From assembly GCA_948567375.1 (NCBI GenBank), contig OX419762.1:17180001-17244000 (forward strand): a stretch of DNA of 64,000 nt, given 5' to 3'. This document shows positions 1 to 11,340 of the stretch, piece by piece (position 1 is the first letter of the stretch; every line of letters begins with the position of its first letter). The notes under the pieces are model-generated. The model saw only the letters and a program-made list of their open reading frames with translations. It was not told the DNA's origin and made no database searches. The stretch is from Lunularia cruciata (Eukaryota; Streptophyta; Marchantiopsida; Lunulariales; Lunulariaceae). The position numbers were made by a program, and so were the translations under genes.

Positions 1-3000
1 ACCTCTAACTTCTTTTTGCATCCTCTACCTTTTGGTTTATCATGTATTTGTTTAGTTCAATCCTTCAATTTATGCTAAGCATCATTTAGTTTTGTCTCTT
101 AGGTTTATCATGAATTATTGTATAGTTTTGTGGTTCATCATGAATCCATCTACTTTACTTGGAACATCTTTTATCTCCCTAGTATCTTTTATTTAACAAA
201 ATTTAAAGTTTTGTATCTTTTATCTAAACTTTAAAGTTTATTATCAATTCTTATATCCCTACAAATGTTAAAAATCCTTGGTTTACTCTTATATCCCTTT
301 GGAGGTTATCATCTATTCCTATGTCCTTACAAATGTATGAAGGATAGAGTGTATCTTTGATTAACCAACTCACCTATTATTCTTATAGTTAGTTACAATA
401 GTTAATATAGTTTAGTTAGAGTAGTTTGGTAATTAGTATTGTTTAGTTTAGTTCAGATTCCTATCTTCTTGGACCTTCAAGCAAGCAAGGCTCTGAGATG
501 TGCAAGTAAAGCTCCGAGTTGGATTAGCAAGGCCCCAAATAGGTGAGCAAGGACCTAGGATGGGTGAATGAGGCAAAGGATGTGCAAGCAAGGCCAATGA
601 TGGGCATAAAAATCCCCACCTTCTATGAAAGCAAAGCTATATGGATTAAATCCTACCTAGCAAAGCTACTTATCCTTTCTTTACAAAAGAAAACCTCTTA
701 AAAGCATGAGCAAAACCCACCAAAATTCTTTGGGGAATTTGGTTGTATTTGTCACATTCTGAACTTTATTATTTCTAGAAAGAAGCTTTAACATGGGAAA
801 AATGTAAGGAAAAGTCATAAGAGAGAATCATTGTCATTGGCATTGGAACTGCAAAGGGTGCATTTGGGGATAGGATCACTATTGGCCATACCATATTGTC
901 ACATTCTAAAATTTCTTATTTTTGCAAAAAAGCTATAATATGGAAATGAAAATCTAAGAACAAGTCACAAGAGAGAATCACTATTATTTGTGCTAGAACT
1001 GAAAAGGATACATTCAAGGATAGGATCACTACTAAACATTTGGATGGGCCTCTATTTCTATGAGCATCATTGATTTCCTTTGTTGTTTTTCCTTGACAAG
1101 ATAATTTTGGTATCATTGCATAAAATATTTAGATTTAGCCTTCTCTCCTTGAATTTCAATATTTTTCTTTTTGATCTTTGATTAAGTTCTATCTTTACTC
1201 TCAATTTCTTGATCTTGGTCATTTTTTGCAGTTTGATCTTTTCTAGTTTCCACCTCTACCTGGTCTCCAACAAATTGCTCTTGAATTTGATATGGCTTGC
1301 CCCCATGTATTTGCTTGCAATGCTTGGGGTCCTCCAATAGTCAATGATATAGGATAGTGATGGGAGACTATTCTCAACTTGTCTTCATTGCCTTTTAATT
1401 TTGTCATAAAAGAGAAGGATCTGATTGTACAAGTGCATGCACTGGAGGGGCAGGATACATCAACACCATTTGTAGTAGATCTCTAAATCATACAAAATCT
1501 ATAATGCAAAGGGATTGAGTTGAACTAGTCATTACTAGCATGGGAGCAAAAACATCTAAATGGGGAAAGAGAGGTGGAGAGAGATTCAAGAATAGATTGT
1601 TGAGGAAAAAGTTAATGTCCTCTATGCTACTCTAAACTGAATTCCTCAAGTTTTTTTAGTGTGTTTCTCAAAGTACATTCCTATGAATTTCTTCAACTTA
1701 CAAGATGGTGCACTCAATTCTTTCAAGTTTGGTGTAATGTCTTATCAATTTGCTTTGCTTATTGATATTGGTAACCATGAGTCACTCCAAATGTTCAAAT
1801 GCAAACATCCAACTAAGAGATAAATGTTTGCACCATCAATATAATTTTCTTTCTACCCAAAGCTATGGCACTCAAAGTTTTTGATTTTGAGCTCCCTTGT
1901 GCACCCCTCTTCACCTAAGATATTCAAAATTGAACTTTGAATTTTTGACACATTTTTGTGTGACACATGGCAGGTTTTGGCAAAGCTTGTTCCTAGGGTT
2001 TTACACATGGCACCTTACTTAATGTCAAATTCTCATTACAAGTGCCTAATCCTTCATGTAAAAAACTAATTTTTCCCTATCCTTCAAAAAATGAAATGAC
2101 CCATCACCCCACAAAAACATTTTATGAAGCATTCATTTTTATGTCAAACTTTCTTTATGGTTCCCATACAAATGTTTTTTCAAAATGCCATTGCCATAGA
2201 TATTTTAAAACTTGTTCTTAAAACTATCTTATATATTGGTTCCAAATTGAAAAATCAAGCAGGTGGGATTAAGGGTGGAGGATCAAGCGGGTGGGAAGAA
2301 TCAACAAGCAAGTAGCAAGTGGGATTGAGCATGTAAGATTATGCTCATGGGAGGAAACTATAAGCTTTGAGAACTTTGATAATCACAAGTAGGCATTTGA
2401 AGGCTTTGATATTTTCCCAATGATGCTTAAGTTGCATCATTACTTAATTGCAAGGTGCAAGGTGTTTGTAATAAAGGATGTAATAACTTCATTTTTGGGT
2501 TGGGTTGCAAGCTCATGAGAATGAATCTCTATGATTTTTGGAGATATTGATCAACAACAATCTCCAAGGTGTACTCCTCCTAATAACATACATTTTAGCA
2601 GCTCATTTGGTTAAAATTGTATGATTTGTTTGTGTATATAGTACAATTAGCGGTATTTTGAGTAAGGGGGTGTTTAGTCTTTGAGGGGCTATTTGATTTC
2701 CAATTAGGAGGACTTCAAGGCATGGGAGTTCTTATAGATAGTATATCAAACCTTTGATTAGGGATTAGTGACTTTGAGAGACCTTAGATGCACAATTAGG
2801 GATTTTGTGACCAAAAATTTATTGAATGATGGCAATCCTTGTGGCTGATTAGTGATTACTACTTAGAGATTAGTGATTTTGTGAGACTTTTACTGCACAA
2901 TTAAGGATTTCAAGACCTGGAAATAGACAAGTGACCTAAAGTTGCTAGAAACTAGGTGGTAATTTCTTTGGTTGTGGGATATGATTGCATGGACACTCGA

Positions 3001-3716
3001 GTGTGAAATTGACCAATAGGAGCAAGAGTAGAACAGACCACATCAAGTACAATAACCTTGACTTTGAGGCCCAATAGGGATCACACCTTTGTGGACTTCA
3101 TCAAATAGGCGTATAAGGTCACGAACAACACATTTTTGGGTTGGAGGGATGGTTCAAGGGCAGTTGTACCTGATTGGGAAACATGGAACATCTTTGGGTC
3201 ACAATATGCTCTTGGTAGTTAAATTTTCTTTATAACATTAGCAAATGTGGGGTTGATTTTGGATGCAAAGAGAAACCTTCTACCTCTTTTTTTGTTGTTT
3301 ACCTTTTTTGTATACATCTTTTGTGTCTATCATTTGTGGGCCATGTAGTTTTCACCATACTCTTGTGCGTGAGCATACTTGTAGTAGTCAATGGTCCTCA
3401 TGCCTCTCTTCTTTTTTTGGTTTGGTTTTATAGTCTTTGTTTTTGTTGTCTCTTTTTTAAGGTATGTGTTATTCTTTGTCTCCTTGGTTTTAGAAGCATC
3501 TTTAAAGCATCACTTTATGATTGATTTTTTCTTTGGCATGGGTAGCTAGAAGGACTACAATCATCCAGCAATCCATAATCCTTATGTATAATTAGGTAGT
3601 CAATCCACACATTGATTCTTTCAACACACACCTACTATGGCTTAGGTTTAGCTAAATGGAAATACTTCTATCTCCTAGCCATGTCTTCTACCCTCTCCAT
3701 AGAAGGAATCTACCTC
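1..3716. other. Non-coding left flank
   Basis: I see no supportable gene here. The stretch is AT-rich, stops are dense in all frames, and the few short open frames have biased hydrophobic or lysine-rich content without a recognisable domain. It contains an imperfect direct duplication (listed separately) and loosely repeated phrases around 2755-2810 and 2866-2920, such as a shared 'gattagtgactttg' type string. It is most likely old decayed repeat DNA. Confidence 0.6.
751..1038. repeat. Imperfect direct duplication, ~140-bp unit
   Basis: Two head-to-tail copies start at 751 and 898, each with 'gtcacattct'. They share in order a 'tattatttct / cttatttttg' segment, 'agtcataagagagaatca' versus 'agtcacaagagagaatca', and 'ggataggatcacta'. 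Copies differ by many substitutions and small gaps, so the duplication is old. No coding capacity is evident. Confidence 0.6.
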
Positions 3717-3801
3717 AGTTGATTTTCCTATAGAAAATCTCACATCTAAATTCATATTTGTACCTAATCTCCTTATGGAGGATCCTATATCTAAAGTAAT
3801 C
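3717..3801. repeat. 45-bp tandem repeat, left part
   Basis: About two imperfect units with the pattern 'ctcacatcta(a/c)a.tca...ttgtacctaatctccttatg'. The array is interrupted by element A1, whose left target duplication TAATC is the last 5 bases (3797-3801). The right part resumes at 17602. Confidence 0.6.
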
Positions 3802-4227
3802 TATAACAACATGGAGTTTAGCGACAAAGTTAGTCGGGCGTACGAAGTAGCACATAAGAAAAATTAGCCTAGAATATTCCAAAAGTATCTAAGAAGCTTC
3901 TTGGGAAATTTCCCGGCTAGCTTAACTTGCACCTCAAGTAAGTAGCTTCTAGAAGGGAGCTTCTAGAAGCTTCAAACTAGCTTAGCTTGCATGCCAAGTA
4001 GGTGACTTCTAGAAGGAAGTTTCTTGAGAAGCTTCCTAGTTAAATTGGCTTGCACTCTAAGAAAGCGGCTTGAGGAAGCTTCTTGAGAAGCTTCTCAAGG
4101 GCCTTGTTTGCTACCTCTAAATAACAAAGCCAAAGCTCATGCTAGGCATTCAGAGTTTTCCCTCATTCGAGTGTCCCAATGTGCATTTCCATTCTCCTAT
4201 TTCTCTCCTTGGATTCGGTCTTTTACA
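3802..4227 (+). repeat. 5' LTR of A1
   Basis: It begins TATAACAACATGG where younger copies begin TGTAACAATATGG, and ends TCTTTTACA, directly before the primer-binding site. It carries the GAA/TTC array typical of the family. The TATA box is degraded here (CTCTAAATAAC). Confidence 0.9.
3872..4094 (+). promoter_or_regulatory. Heat-shock-element array in A1 5' LTR
   Basis: GAA and TTC triplets at 5-bp spacing recur, for example TTCtaGAAgcTTC, within this span. Some units are mutated relative to younger LTRs (AGAATATTCC then AAAAG). With the TATA box lost, this copy's promoter is probably weak or dead. Confidence 0.65.
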
Positions 4228-4228
4228 T

Positions 4229-4240
4229 TGGTATTAGAGC
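4229..4240 (+). other. Primer-binding site, initiator Met-tRNA
   Basis: TGGTATTAGAGC lies one base after the LTR. It is complementary to the 3' end of plant initiator methionyl-tRNA with one change from the usual TGGTATCAGAGC. Confidence 0.85.
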
Positions 4241-4425
4241 AAGAATGGGATGGATGGAATTTATGGACCACCAAATCCACTTCCACCAAACCATTGGGGT
4301 TTTCATGTCCAAGTACTACCCAAGCATCATTTCACACAATTCATTACCTTGCACTTTGGACAAGATTTTTTGCATATAATCACCATATCTGAGGAACCCT
4401 TGGTGCTTCCGGTTGCTGAGCAACC

Positions 4426-5328
4426 ATGGCGGCAATACACAATGTTATCCTTGCTATGCAGCAACAAATTGAACACCTTACTTGATTGTTGGATGAACAA
4501 GATCTTTGATGACAAGAGCAGGTGGAGAGAGTACCAATTCAAGAAGGAGAAGATCGGATCAGATTCTCTAAACCCAAGGTATTTGAAGGCAAGAATCTTC
4601 TGGGTGTAGTGGAGAATTTTGTGTTTGATTGTGAACGTTATTTTGAAATTACCAATCTACAAGACGAGAAAAACCAAATTCTCTTGGCTTCTAGCCAATT
4701 GGATGGAGTAGCAAAGCTATGGTGGAGATTCCAAGTGGAGCAATCAGAACAACAAATTGTTGCACCAATCTTGACATGGGTAGAATTCAAGAGCGCAATA
4801 ATTAGTCGGTTCCAAGCTATAAATGCCACACAAGCTGCATGGGATAAGTTGGCAGAGTTGAAATAGATTGGCTCTATAAGAAGTTACATCACGCAGTTCC
4901 AAAACACCATCATGCAAATTCCAGATATATTGGAAGATGAAGCTCTAGATCAATTTGTGAGGGGCTTGAAGGTGAGAACCAAATTAGAGGTAACCATGCG
5001 AGAGCCACAACACTTGGAGGAAGCCATGCGGTTGGCCAAATGTTTTGATTCCTTGGTGACAACAACTTGGTCTTGACCTTGACCTCCACAGAGCCTACTA
5101 ATACACTACACACAAGTGGAAGAGCCAGCACTAATGGAGATTGATGCCATTCAACAAAGACCACTTGGTGTAGCAGATAGAGAGAAACTGTGACAAAATG
5201 GTGGTTTTTTTAATTGTTGCCAATTGGGGCATGGCATTGCTGAATGTACACTCAAGAATGGACGACCTTGACAAGTTGCCCAAGTGGAAGTTGTAGAGCA
5301 GAATGATCAAGGAAACAAGGAATCCTAG
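4426..5328 (+). pseudogene. Gag of A1 (degenerate)
   Basis: A 300-codon frame from ATG 4426 to TAG 5326 encodes the retrotransposon Gag capsid region. Recognisable pieces are 'KPKVFEGKNL', 'FDCERYFE', 'LASSQLDGVAKLWWRF' and 'FRQ/SRFQAIN', typical of the gypsy Gag domain with its LWW core. It would assemble the virus-like particle in the cytoplasm. Internal stops occur near 4864, 5074 and 5190. The C-terminal zinc knuckle has decayed: the frame reads 'FNCCQLGHGIAEC', with the first cysteine of CX2CX4HX4C replaced by phenylalanine. The leader before the ATG is shorter than in A2 and A3. Confidence 0.82.
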
Positions 5329-6399
5329 TAGGAGATTTTGAGCTACCTATTGGGAGCTTCATTAGTTCCAATGGGATTGAAGGCTCGACCTATGCAAGTT
5401 TGCTTCACTTGCAAGGTATGATGTCTAATCGGGGTTGTAGGATTTTGGTTGATTTTGGAAGTTCAAAGAATTTCATGTCTATGCAAGTAGCAAAGGAATT
5501 GGGTATTCCTATCAAGATAGTAATTGGAAGTAGTTTGATGATGGTAGATGGTAGAAAGGGTTCTACATTCCCCACCTCGCATCCTATTACCTTCAAGATT
5601 GGGAAGGAGTATTTGGAGTGTATGAGGTTTGTAGTAGCACCTCTACACAATGATATCATTCTGGGTCTACCTTGGCTTGAATATCATAAGGTTCAATTTG
5701 ATTGGACTCGACGCCAAATTCAAGTACAACACCAAGGTAGGAATTTCTGATTAGGTTGTCTGGCACCTTTGAGTTAGACACCTAAGAATAGTCAGTCCCA
5801 AGATGGGAAGTTTGTCAAGAAGGTAGCCATAGAGTGAACCTTGAAGGAAGTGGAGTCCCAAGATGGGAAGTTTGCCAAGAAGGCAACCATGGAGTAAGCT
5901 TGGAAGAGAGATGAGTCCATAAAAGGGAAGTTTGTTAGCAATGCAGCCATAGAGCAAGCTTTGGAGGAAGATAAGTCTGTATTTGTGGTGTGGATCAAGT
6001 TGATTGTACAAGAACAATCTGTGAAGGACCAAGAGTCTCATCAAGCAATGGTTGATCGGATAGTTAAGGAGTTTGCAGATGTGTTTTTGGATGATCTTCC
6101 AAAAGGATTACCCTCCGATCAAGTTATGCCTTTCAAGATCAAGTTATTGCCAAGGAGTACTCTAGTGAGTAGACCAATCTATTAGTTCTCAACAAAGGAG
6201 TTGTAGGAGTTGTGAACAACACTTACGTAGTTGTTGGAGAAGGAATTCATACAACATAGTACCTCTCCTTGAGGAGCACCGGTACTATTTGTTCCAAAGA
6301 AGGATGGAGGAATTCATTTTTGTATTGATTACCATGGGCTCAATAAGCAAACCGTGAAGAGTGTATATTCCTTGCCTCAGATTGATGACTTGCTTGATC
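5329..6399 (+). pseudogene. Protease and start of reverse transcriptase of A1 (degenerate, cut by element B)
   Basis: After the Gag stop, the open frame lies -1 relative to Gag. Retropepsin appears near 5450, where the active-site D-S-G reads DFG ('ILVDFGSSKN'), so the catalytic serine position is lost. A linker with three 60-bp repeats follows (5797-5976), then the reverse transcriptase N-terminus ('LFVPKKDGG'). Several frame stops are present, for example in the linker and near 6183. The gene is interrupted at 6399 within 'DDLLDQL' by element B and resumes at 14599. Confidence 0.85.
5797..5976 (+). repeat. Three 60-bp coding repeats in A1 linker
   Basis: Units start at 5797, 5857 and 5917. 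Each encodes about 20 residues with the core 'DGKFxxKxxxE'. The same triplet is found at the same place in A2 and A3. Units 1 and 2 carry stops here. Confidence 0.85.
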
Positions 6400-7087
6400 T
6401 ATAACACCCATTTATGCATGTGTGTGGTATTGTGATATTTAGCTTGGTATTACAAGTACTTAAGAGATATTCTTTATATAGAGATAAAGGATGGTTCTAT
6501 ATTAGTCATAGTTAGCTAAAGTTAGTCATAGCTTAGATAGAGGGGACCTTACTTTAAAGGAAGTAGAAAAGATGAGCACCACTATTTTGGATTTTAATGT
6601 GTTGACTTGGTATTATTCCTAGGTGTTTGGCTTTGAGGAAAGAGTTGAGAACTCTTGGGCCCGCAAGCCTTTTTTTTGGATTCTTCTTTAGTCCAAGGAT
6701 AGCCCATGTGAAGGAATCCTTGACTTAGTGGTTGGGTCAAGATAGGACCACATGCTTAGGGGAATATGCCCATGTGAATGGATATTCCTTTCTACTTTTT
6801 GACTTTACTTGACTTTTAGTCTAGTAACTTGAGTTACTGCAGTAAGTAGTAACTTTGGTAGGTAACTATTTCACAAGTATATAAACAAGGGGTGAGGAGG
6901 TACTCATTATCCTTTCATTTGCAACTATTTCTCTCTCATTGAGTTTTCTAGTGAGCAATATCTTGAATCTTGGAGTATTAGCCTTGGAGGAATACGATGG
7001 AGTTGGGGTTCCTTGCCTTTTTAGTCCATGGTACGTTACCATAATAGCCATCAGAGGTTCATCCTGAGTGAGAGACAGGCCTGCTCA
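6400..7087 (+). repeat. 5' LTR of element B
   Basis: It starts TATAACACCC (the 3' LTR has TGTAACATCC) and ends CTGCTCA. A plausible TATA box, TATATAAAC, lies at 6878-6886. It matches 13481-14098 plus 14527-14598 closely, with substitutions and small gaps. Confidence 0.9.
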
Positions 7088-7093
7088 CATTTT

Positions 7094-7106
7094 TGGTTCC
7101 GTTGCC
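7094..7106 (+). other. Primer-binding site of element B, probably Glu-tRNA
   Basis: TGGTTCCGTTGCC sits about 6 bases after the LTR. Its complement, GGCAACGGAACCA, equals the expected 3' end of plant glutamyl-tRNA plus CCA. This is recalled from the tRNA's acceptor stem, not searched. Confidence 0.6.
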
Positions 7107-8622
7107 AAGACCTCTCTAGAAGGCAAGATAATGTTTCACGTTCAATTCTACATTAGGCAAAAGGAGGCTATGAGAGCTCACTTGGAGAGAACATTAGGAG
7201 AGGAGAGAGCTGAACCTATGTTAGAGAACCAAGATCTATTTGTATACCCTGTAGTTCATTATGATGTTTTTGAAGTGAATTTGTACATCTTGTATACATG
7301 AGAGGATTTGGAGAGATTGTGTGAGGTGGATTGCAGATTTTGGGGATTAAGGTGATTTTGGGCAAAAATCTCAAGTTTGAGATCTGAACTTGAAATTTCT
7401 ACACATGATACCTTGGGTTATCTTTTAGTTACCACACTTGGAATTATTTTGAGAGCTATTATGCGCATTGGGCTAGAATTTTTGAAAGTTGATAGGGTAA
7501 ACTGCTACCGCAATTGCATGCTCTCTGGAAAATTGTATAGAGTCTGCCATTTCTTTAATTTTTAGTGGATTGTTGTGAAACTTTCCAAAAAAATTTAGTA
7601 TGTTATATCCTACCTGCTAACACAAAAATTAGATAGAGATCATTCTTGAGCAAGGAGTTTTTGAAGTGAAGGGGGGGGGTGGTTTTTAGACTAAATCTGA
7701 AATATATGTGTTGAATAGAAAGATTTCTAGGCCAAATGGCTCAATGAAAAGATCTGAAATTTTGCAGGGAGGGACACCCTAGATTTTTGATCATGTGTGC
7801 AAAATTTCGGAGGATTTTCACATACATGTTGAGAGGTCTGAGTGAAATTGTGAGGAAGGGTCAATTTTGCAGAGTGGAGATCTCATGCATTAGGAGTTTA
7901 GATTCATCTTAGGAACATGGAAGGTCACCAAGAGTGGAAATTGAGACTATGCAAAGGTTCTCCAAGGGTTTGAGGTGATTGTAGAGGTGGATTTGAGGAA
8001 AAGAGAGTTTATAATAGAATTTGAAGAGAGTGTTGAGAGGATCCAAAAACCTACACCACTTGGAGGAAAGACAAAGTCTAAGTGCTTTCTATGTAAAGAG
8101 AAGAGACATAAGGTAATTTCATATCCATTGACCTTTGAGAGCAAGAGATTGAGGGAAAGGAGAAGCTTACTTGACTTGGGTTTGCATGTTGGACCTTCTT
8201 CACCAAGATTGGGAGGGAGAAGATCTAAGACCAAGGAGTTGTGTGAGGTTTGTGGAAATGAAGGACTTCCAAAAGGACATGAGTGTAGTGGAGTAAATCA
8301 CTTTTGGAGACTTTGATGAAGGATCTTGGAGAGAGTCTTAAGTACAGTTACAAAAATACTACCACTTTCATCAGCTAGTTCTCAAGATTAGTGATGGAGA
8401 TAATCTTTCAACTTATGGATAAATTATCCATGAGGGTTTGATTAATATGCACTCTAGGATTTGATGTTGCTATAGAAATCTTGGAGCAACCTGAGCCTTT
8501 TGTGTTCCCTAGAGTGGATTACTCTCAAATGGTGTTAGTCATGTATATACTTTATTAGTTATGGAGTGAGAGAAAAGAAAAGAAAAAAAAATTGAGAGAA
8601 AGAAAGATAGTGAGAGGTTAAG
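7107..8622 (+). other. Element B leader region
   Basis: About 1.5 kb separates the primer-binding site from the Gag start. Short open frames occur at 7068-7301 and 7975-8316. The second is rich in basic residues and contains 'KCFLCKEKRHK' and 'CEVCGNEGLPKGHEC', which resemble cysteine-rich zinc-binding pairs. I cannot assign either. A poly-G run lies near 7671. Confidence 0.45.
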
Positions 8623-9608
8623 ATGGGGAAACTTCCAGTTTTCTTTGGCAAGGATGGAGAAGATGTGGAGGCCTTTGTGAGAGACTTCAAGAGAGCTTGC
8701 ATAGGAAACAATGAGAGGAGGAAGAATGAGTGGGCCTCATTATTACCAGATTTCTTTGAGGATGCAACACTTATATGGTATGAGTCAGAATACCAAAAGA
8801 GAGAGAGAGGAGGATGGGGAGTCTTGGGAGACTTTGACTTTAGCACTCATTGAAAATTTTCTTTCTGATGAGAGTTATGAGAGATTGATGAGTGAGGTTA
8901 CATTTATCAAGCAAGGAGATGGAGAGAAAGTGAAAGTCTATGTGGAAAGAGTGGAAAAGTTAGAGTCCAGATTTTGCATAGTGTTGAGGAAGAGTGGGGA
9001 TGATGTGGAGACCACAATGATTTGCATAGGGGCCATGCTCACCAAGAATTTTGTGGGAGGGTTGGGACCACAAATTAGAAGCAAGGTGAGATACAAGAAA
9101 CCTTCTTCCAAGGTTGAAGCTATCAAGATCACAATTCGTATAGAGGAGAGTTTGGAAGGGGATGAGAGTGATTTGGTGGTGAAGGAGGTTGTGCATCCTC
9201 CTCAAGGCTACAAGTATGGTGGAACTTCTGATACTTTGGTTGCAAGGGTTGCACCACAAGTAGTAGTTGCTCCAATTCTTGCACCTCGACCAAAGGATCC
9301 ACTTCAAACCATCACAAAACAACTTGCGGATCTCAAGATCAATCTGGTGCAACTATGGGAGAAGAGAGAGGTGGATCAGAATGTAGGGAGAGGGCCTAGG
9401 AGTTATGGAAACTATCCATATAGAGGAGGCTAACTAGCCAAAAATTTCAATGATAGAAATTGTTTTGGTTGTGGAGGAAGAGGCCATATCCAAAGGAATT
9501 GCCCAAATTCCACTTACCATGGAGGAAGGGGTTATGAGGGAGCCAATAGAGGGAAAGAGGGAGGTAGTGAAACCCAAGTGAACCTTATCCAAACAAATGT
9601 AAGGGGAT
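8623..9608 (+). pseudogene. Gag of element B (frameshifted)
   Basis: It starts at ATG 8623 ('MGKLPVFFGKDGED'). Gag features such as 'FEDATLIWYE' precede a frameshift near 8800-8825 in a GAGA-rich run. The frame then continues through 'LIENFLSDESYERLM' to a TAA at about 9431. In the same frame just past this stop is a good zinc knuckle, CFGCGGRGHIQRNC (9461-9502, CX2CX4HX4C). Its role would be capsid formation and RNA packaging. One frameshift and one stop separate it from an intact gene. Confidence 0.8.
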
Positions 9609-9621
9609 AGCATCCATAGAT

Positions 9622-10371
9622 GTGGTTGAGAGCAAGTATGAGAAGGAAGAGTACTCAAACTCCAAGGGTCTTAATTTGGAGCTTTTGGCACAAGAGAAGA
9701 AGAGAGCTTGTTTTGCAGAGGATGTTCACTCTTCTCAAGGATTTACTCCAAGCAAAGATACTCCTATGTCTACTAGGAGCACTCGCACCTCAACACCATC
9801 AACAACAAAGACTCCAAGGAAGAAGTTGGGAATGGAGGACTTCTTGATCTCAAAGCAACAATGGACCTACAATGTGTTGGAGGATGTTGGCAGTCACAAG
9901 GCTAACATCACAATGGGCCAATTGATTGCTTTGAACCCTACCTTGAGAAAGGAGCTTAGAGGTGATTTGAGTTCTACAAGGAACAAGAGGAAGAAGAAGG
10001 CAAAAGCTCTAGTATCAATGGGGGTGGTGGATGCCAAGCTTACACCAAGAGAGGCTTGTGAATATACCTCCAAGATTGATGTAAGAGTGAATGGTCACAA
10101 CATCAAGGATGCATTGGTTGATGGAGGATCAGCCATGAATGCCATGTTAGAAAGGTTGATGAAGAAGTTGGGTATGATACCCTCAAGACCTTCAAAATTT
10201 CTGGTGAGCATGGCAAACAAGCAACAAGTTCAACCAGTAGGGGTGATGGATAAAGTGGTAATTTCAGTTATGGGAGTTCAAAATCTCATGACTTTCCAAG
10301 TCTTGAAGGATTCAAGCTATGACTTACTTCTTGGGAGGCCATGGTTGAGAGCAGCACGCACAACTGATTGA
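9622..10371 (+). pseudogene. Gag-Pol linker and protease of element B
   Basis: A 249-codon open stretch carries a retropepsin-like domain in its C-terminal third. The active site reads 'ALVDGGSAMN' (D-G-G in place of D-S/T-G), and the distal part reads 'YDLLLGRPWLRA', matching the conserved I/LLGRPWL segment of gypsy proteases. The N-terminal half is charged and unassigned. The frame ends at TGA just after the protease, where the intact element presumably continued into polymerase. Confidence 0.78.
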
Positions 10372-10386
10372 TGGCACAAAGGGTAC

Positions 10387-11340
10387 TTGAGGATTGGGCC
10401 ATCAAACCATAGAGTCACAGGTCTTGTGATTAACACCACCAACACTCCACATTCAGATACACAATCTTCTGATTATTGGGAATTAGATTCTGAAGAAGGA
10501 GCTTCAGGTGTGGACACAAGCATGGAAGAGGAGACTTCCACGGAGGAGGATGAATCTGAAACTGATTCAGATGTGTATCCTTTGTGTGCTATGGATTTTG
10601 CACCTAAGCCAGAGGTTTTGAAGGACCTAGATAAATCACCATTGACACTTGAGGAGGTAGAGAGAAGGTTAGCTACCCTCAAGTATGGCCCAAATGTTAC
10701 CAAGGAGGAGAAGGTGAGATTTGAGGAGATTTTCCGCAAGTTCATCCATGTTTTTGCTTTCAATTACAAGGATTTGAAGGAAGTCACCTTGGAGGAGCAC
10801 AAGATAGAGGTGGAGTCACATGCAAGACCAATCTGCCAAAAACAACATCGCATTAGCCCACCAATATCTTTGGTTGTGAAGGAGGAGATTGATAAGCTCA
10901 AGGAGGCTACATTTATCTTTGAGGTAGAGAATTCAGAATAGGTGTCTCCAATTGTCATTGTGAAGAAAAAGAATGGCAAGCTTTGGGTATGTGTGGATTA
11001 CAAGAAGCTCAATACTGTTACCAAGAAGGACTACTACCCATTGCCATTCATTGATGAGATCTTGGAGGAGGTTGCAGGTCATGAGAGGTACAATTTTGGA
11101 GATGTTTATAGTGGATATAACCAAATCAAGATTGCATCAAAGCATCAACGACTCACCACACCTTGGGGGACTTACGCTTTCAAGGTCATGCCTTTTGGGC
11201 TTTCAATGCTCCAGCCACATTCCAACGGTTCATGAACAAGGTATTTAAACCTTTCATTGGGAAATTTGTGAGAGACTTCATTGATGACTTTTGTGTCTAT
11301 GGGAGCAAGGAGGAGCACTTTGAGCACCTAATCAAGTCTT
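10387..11340 (+). pseudogene. Reverse transcriptase of element B (frameshifted)
   Basis: An acidic linker (about 10460-10600) is followed by reverse transcriptase: 'PIVIVKKKNGKLWVCVDY' near 10948, 'YPLPFIDEIL', 'YSGYNQI', 'MPFG', then 'FIDDFCVYG' near 11280, the palm motif with the catalytic aspartates (usual Y/F-x-D-D). A stop at 10939 and frame changes near 11195 and 11340 break it. Confidence 0.85.

Noticed and set aside
3321-3524. Hydrophobic open frame that could be a small membrane protein
   Set aside because: T-rich DNA reads as Phe/Leu/Val in this frame by composition alone; there is no domain, partner or conserved context.
5751-6044. Minus-strand open frame with repeated Leu/Pro motifs (also 22005-22298 and 26400-26693)
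   Set aside because: It is the antisense shadow of the threefold 60-bp repeat in the Pol linker; its conservation follows from the sense-strand repeat.
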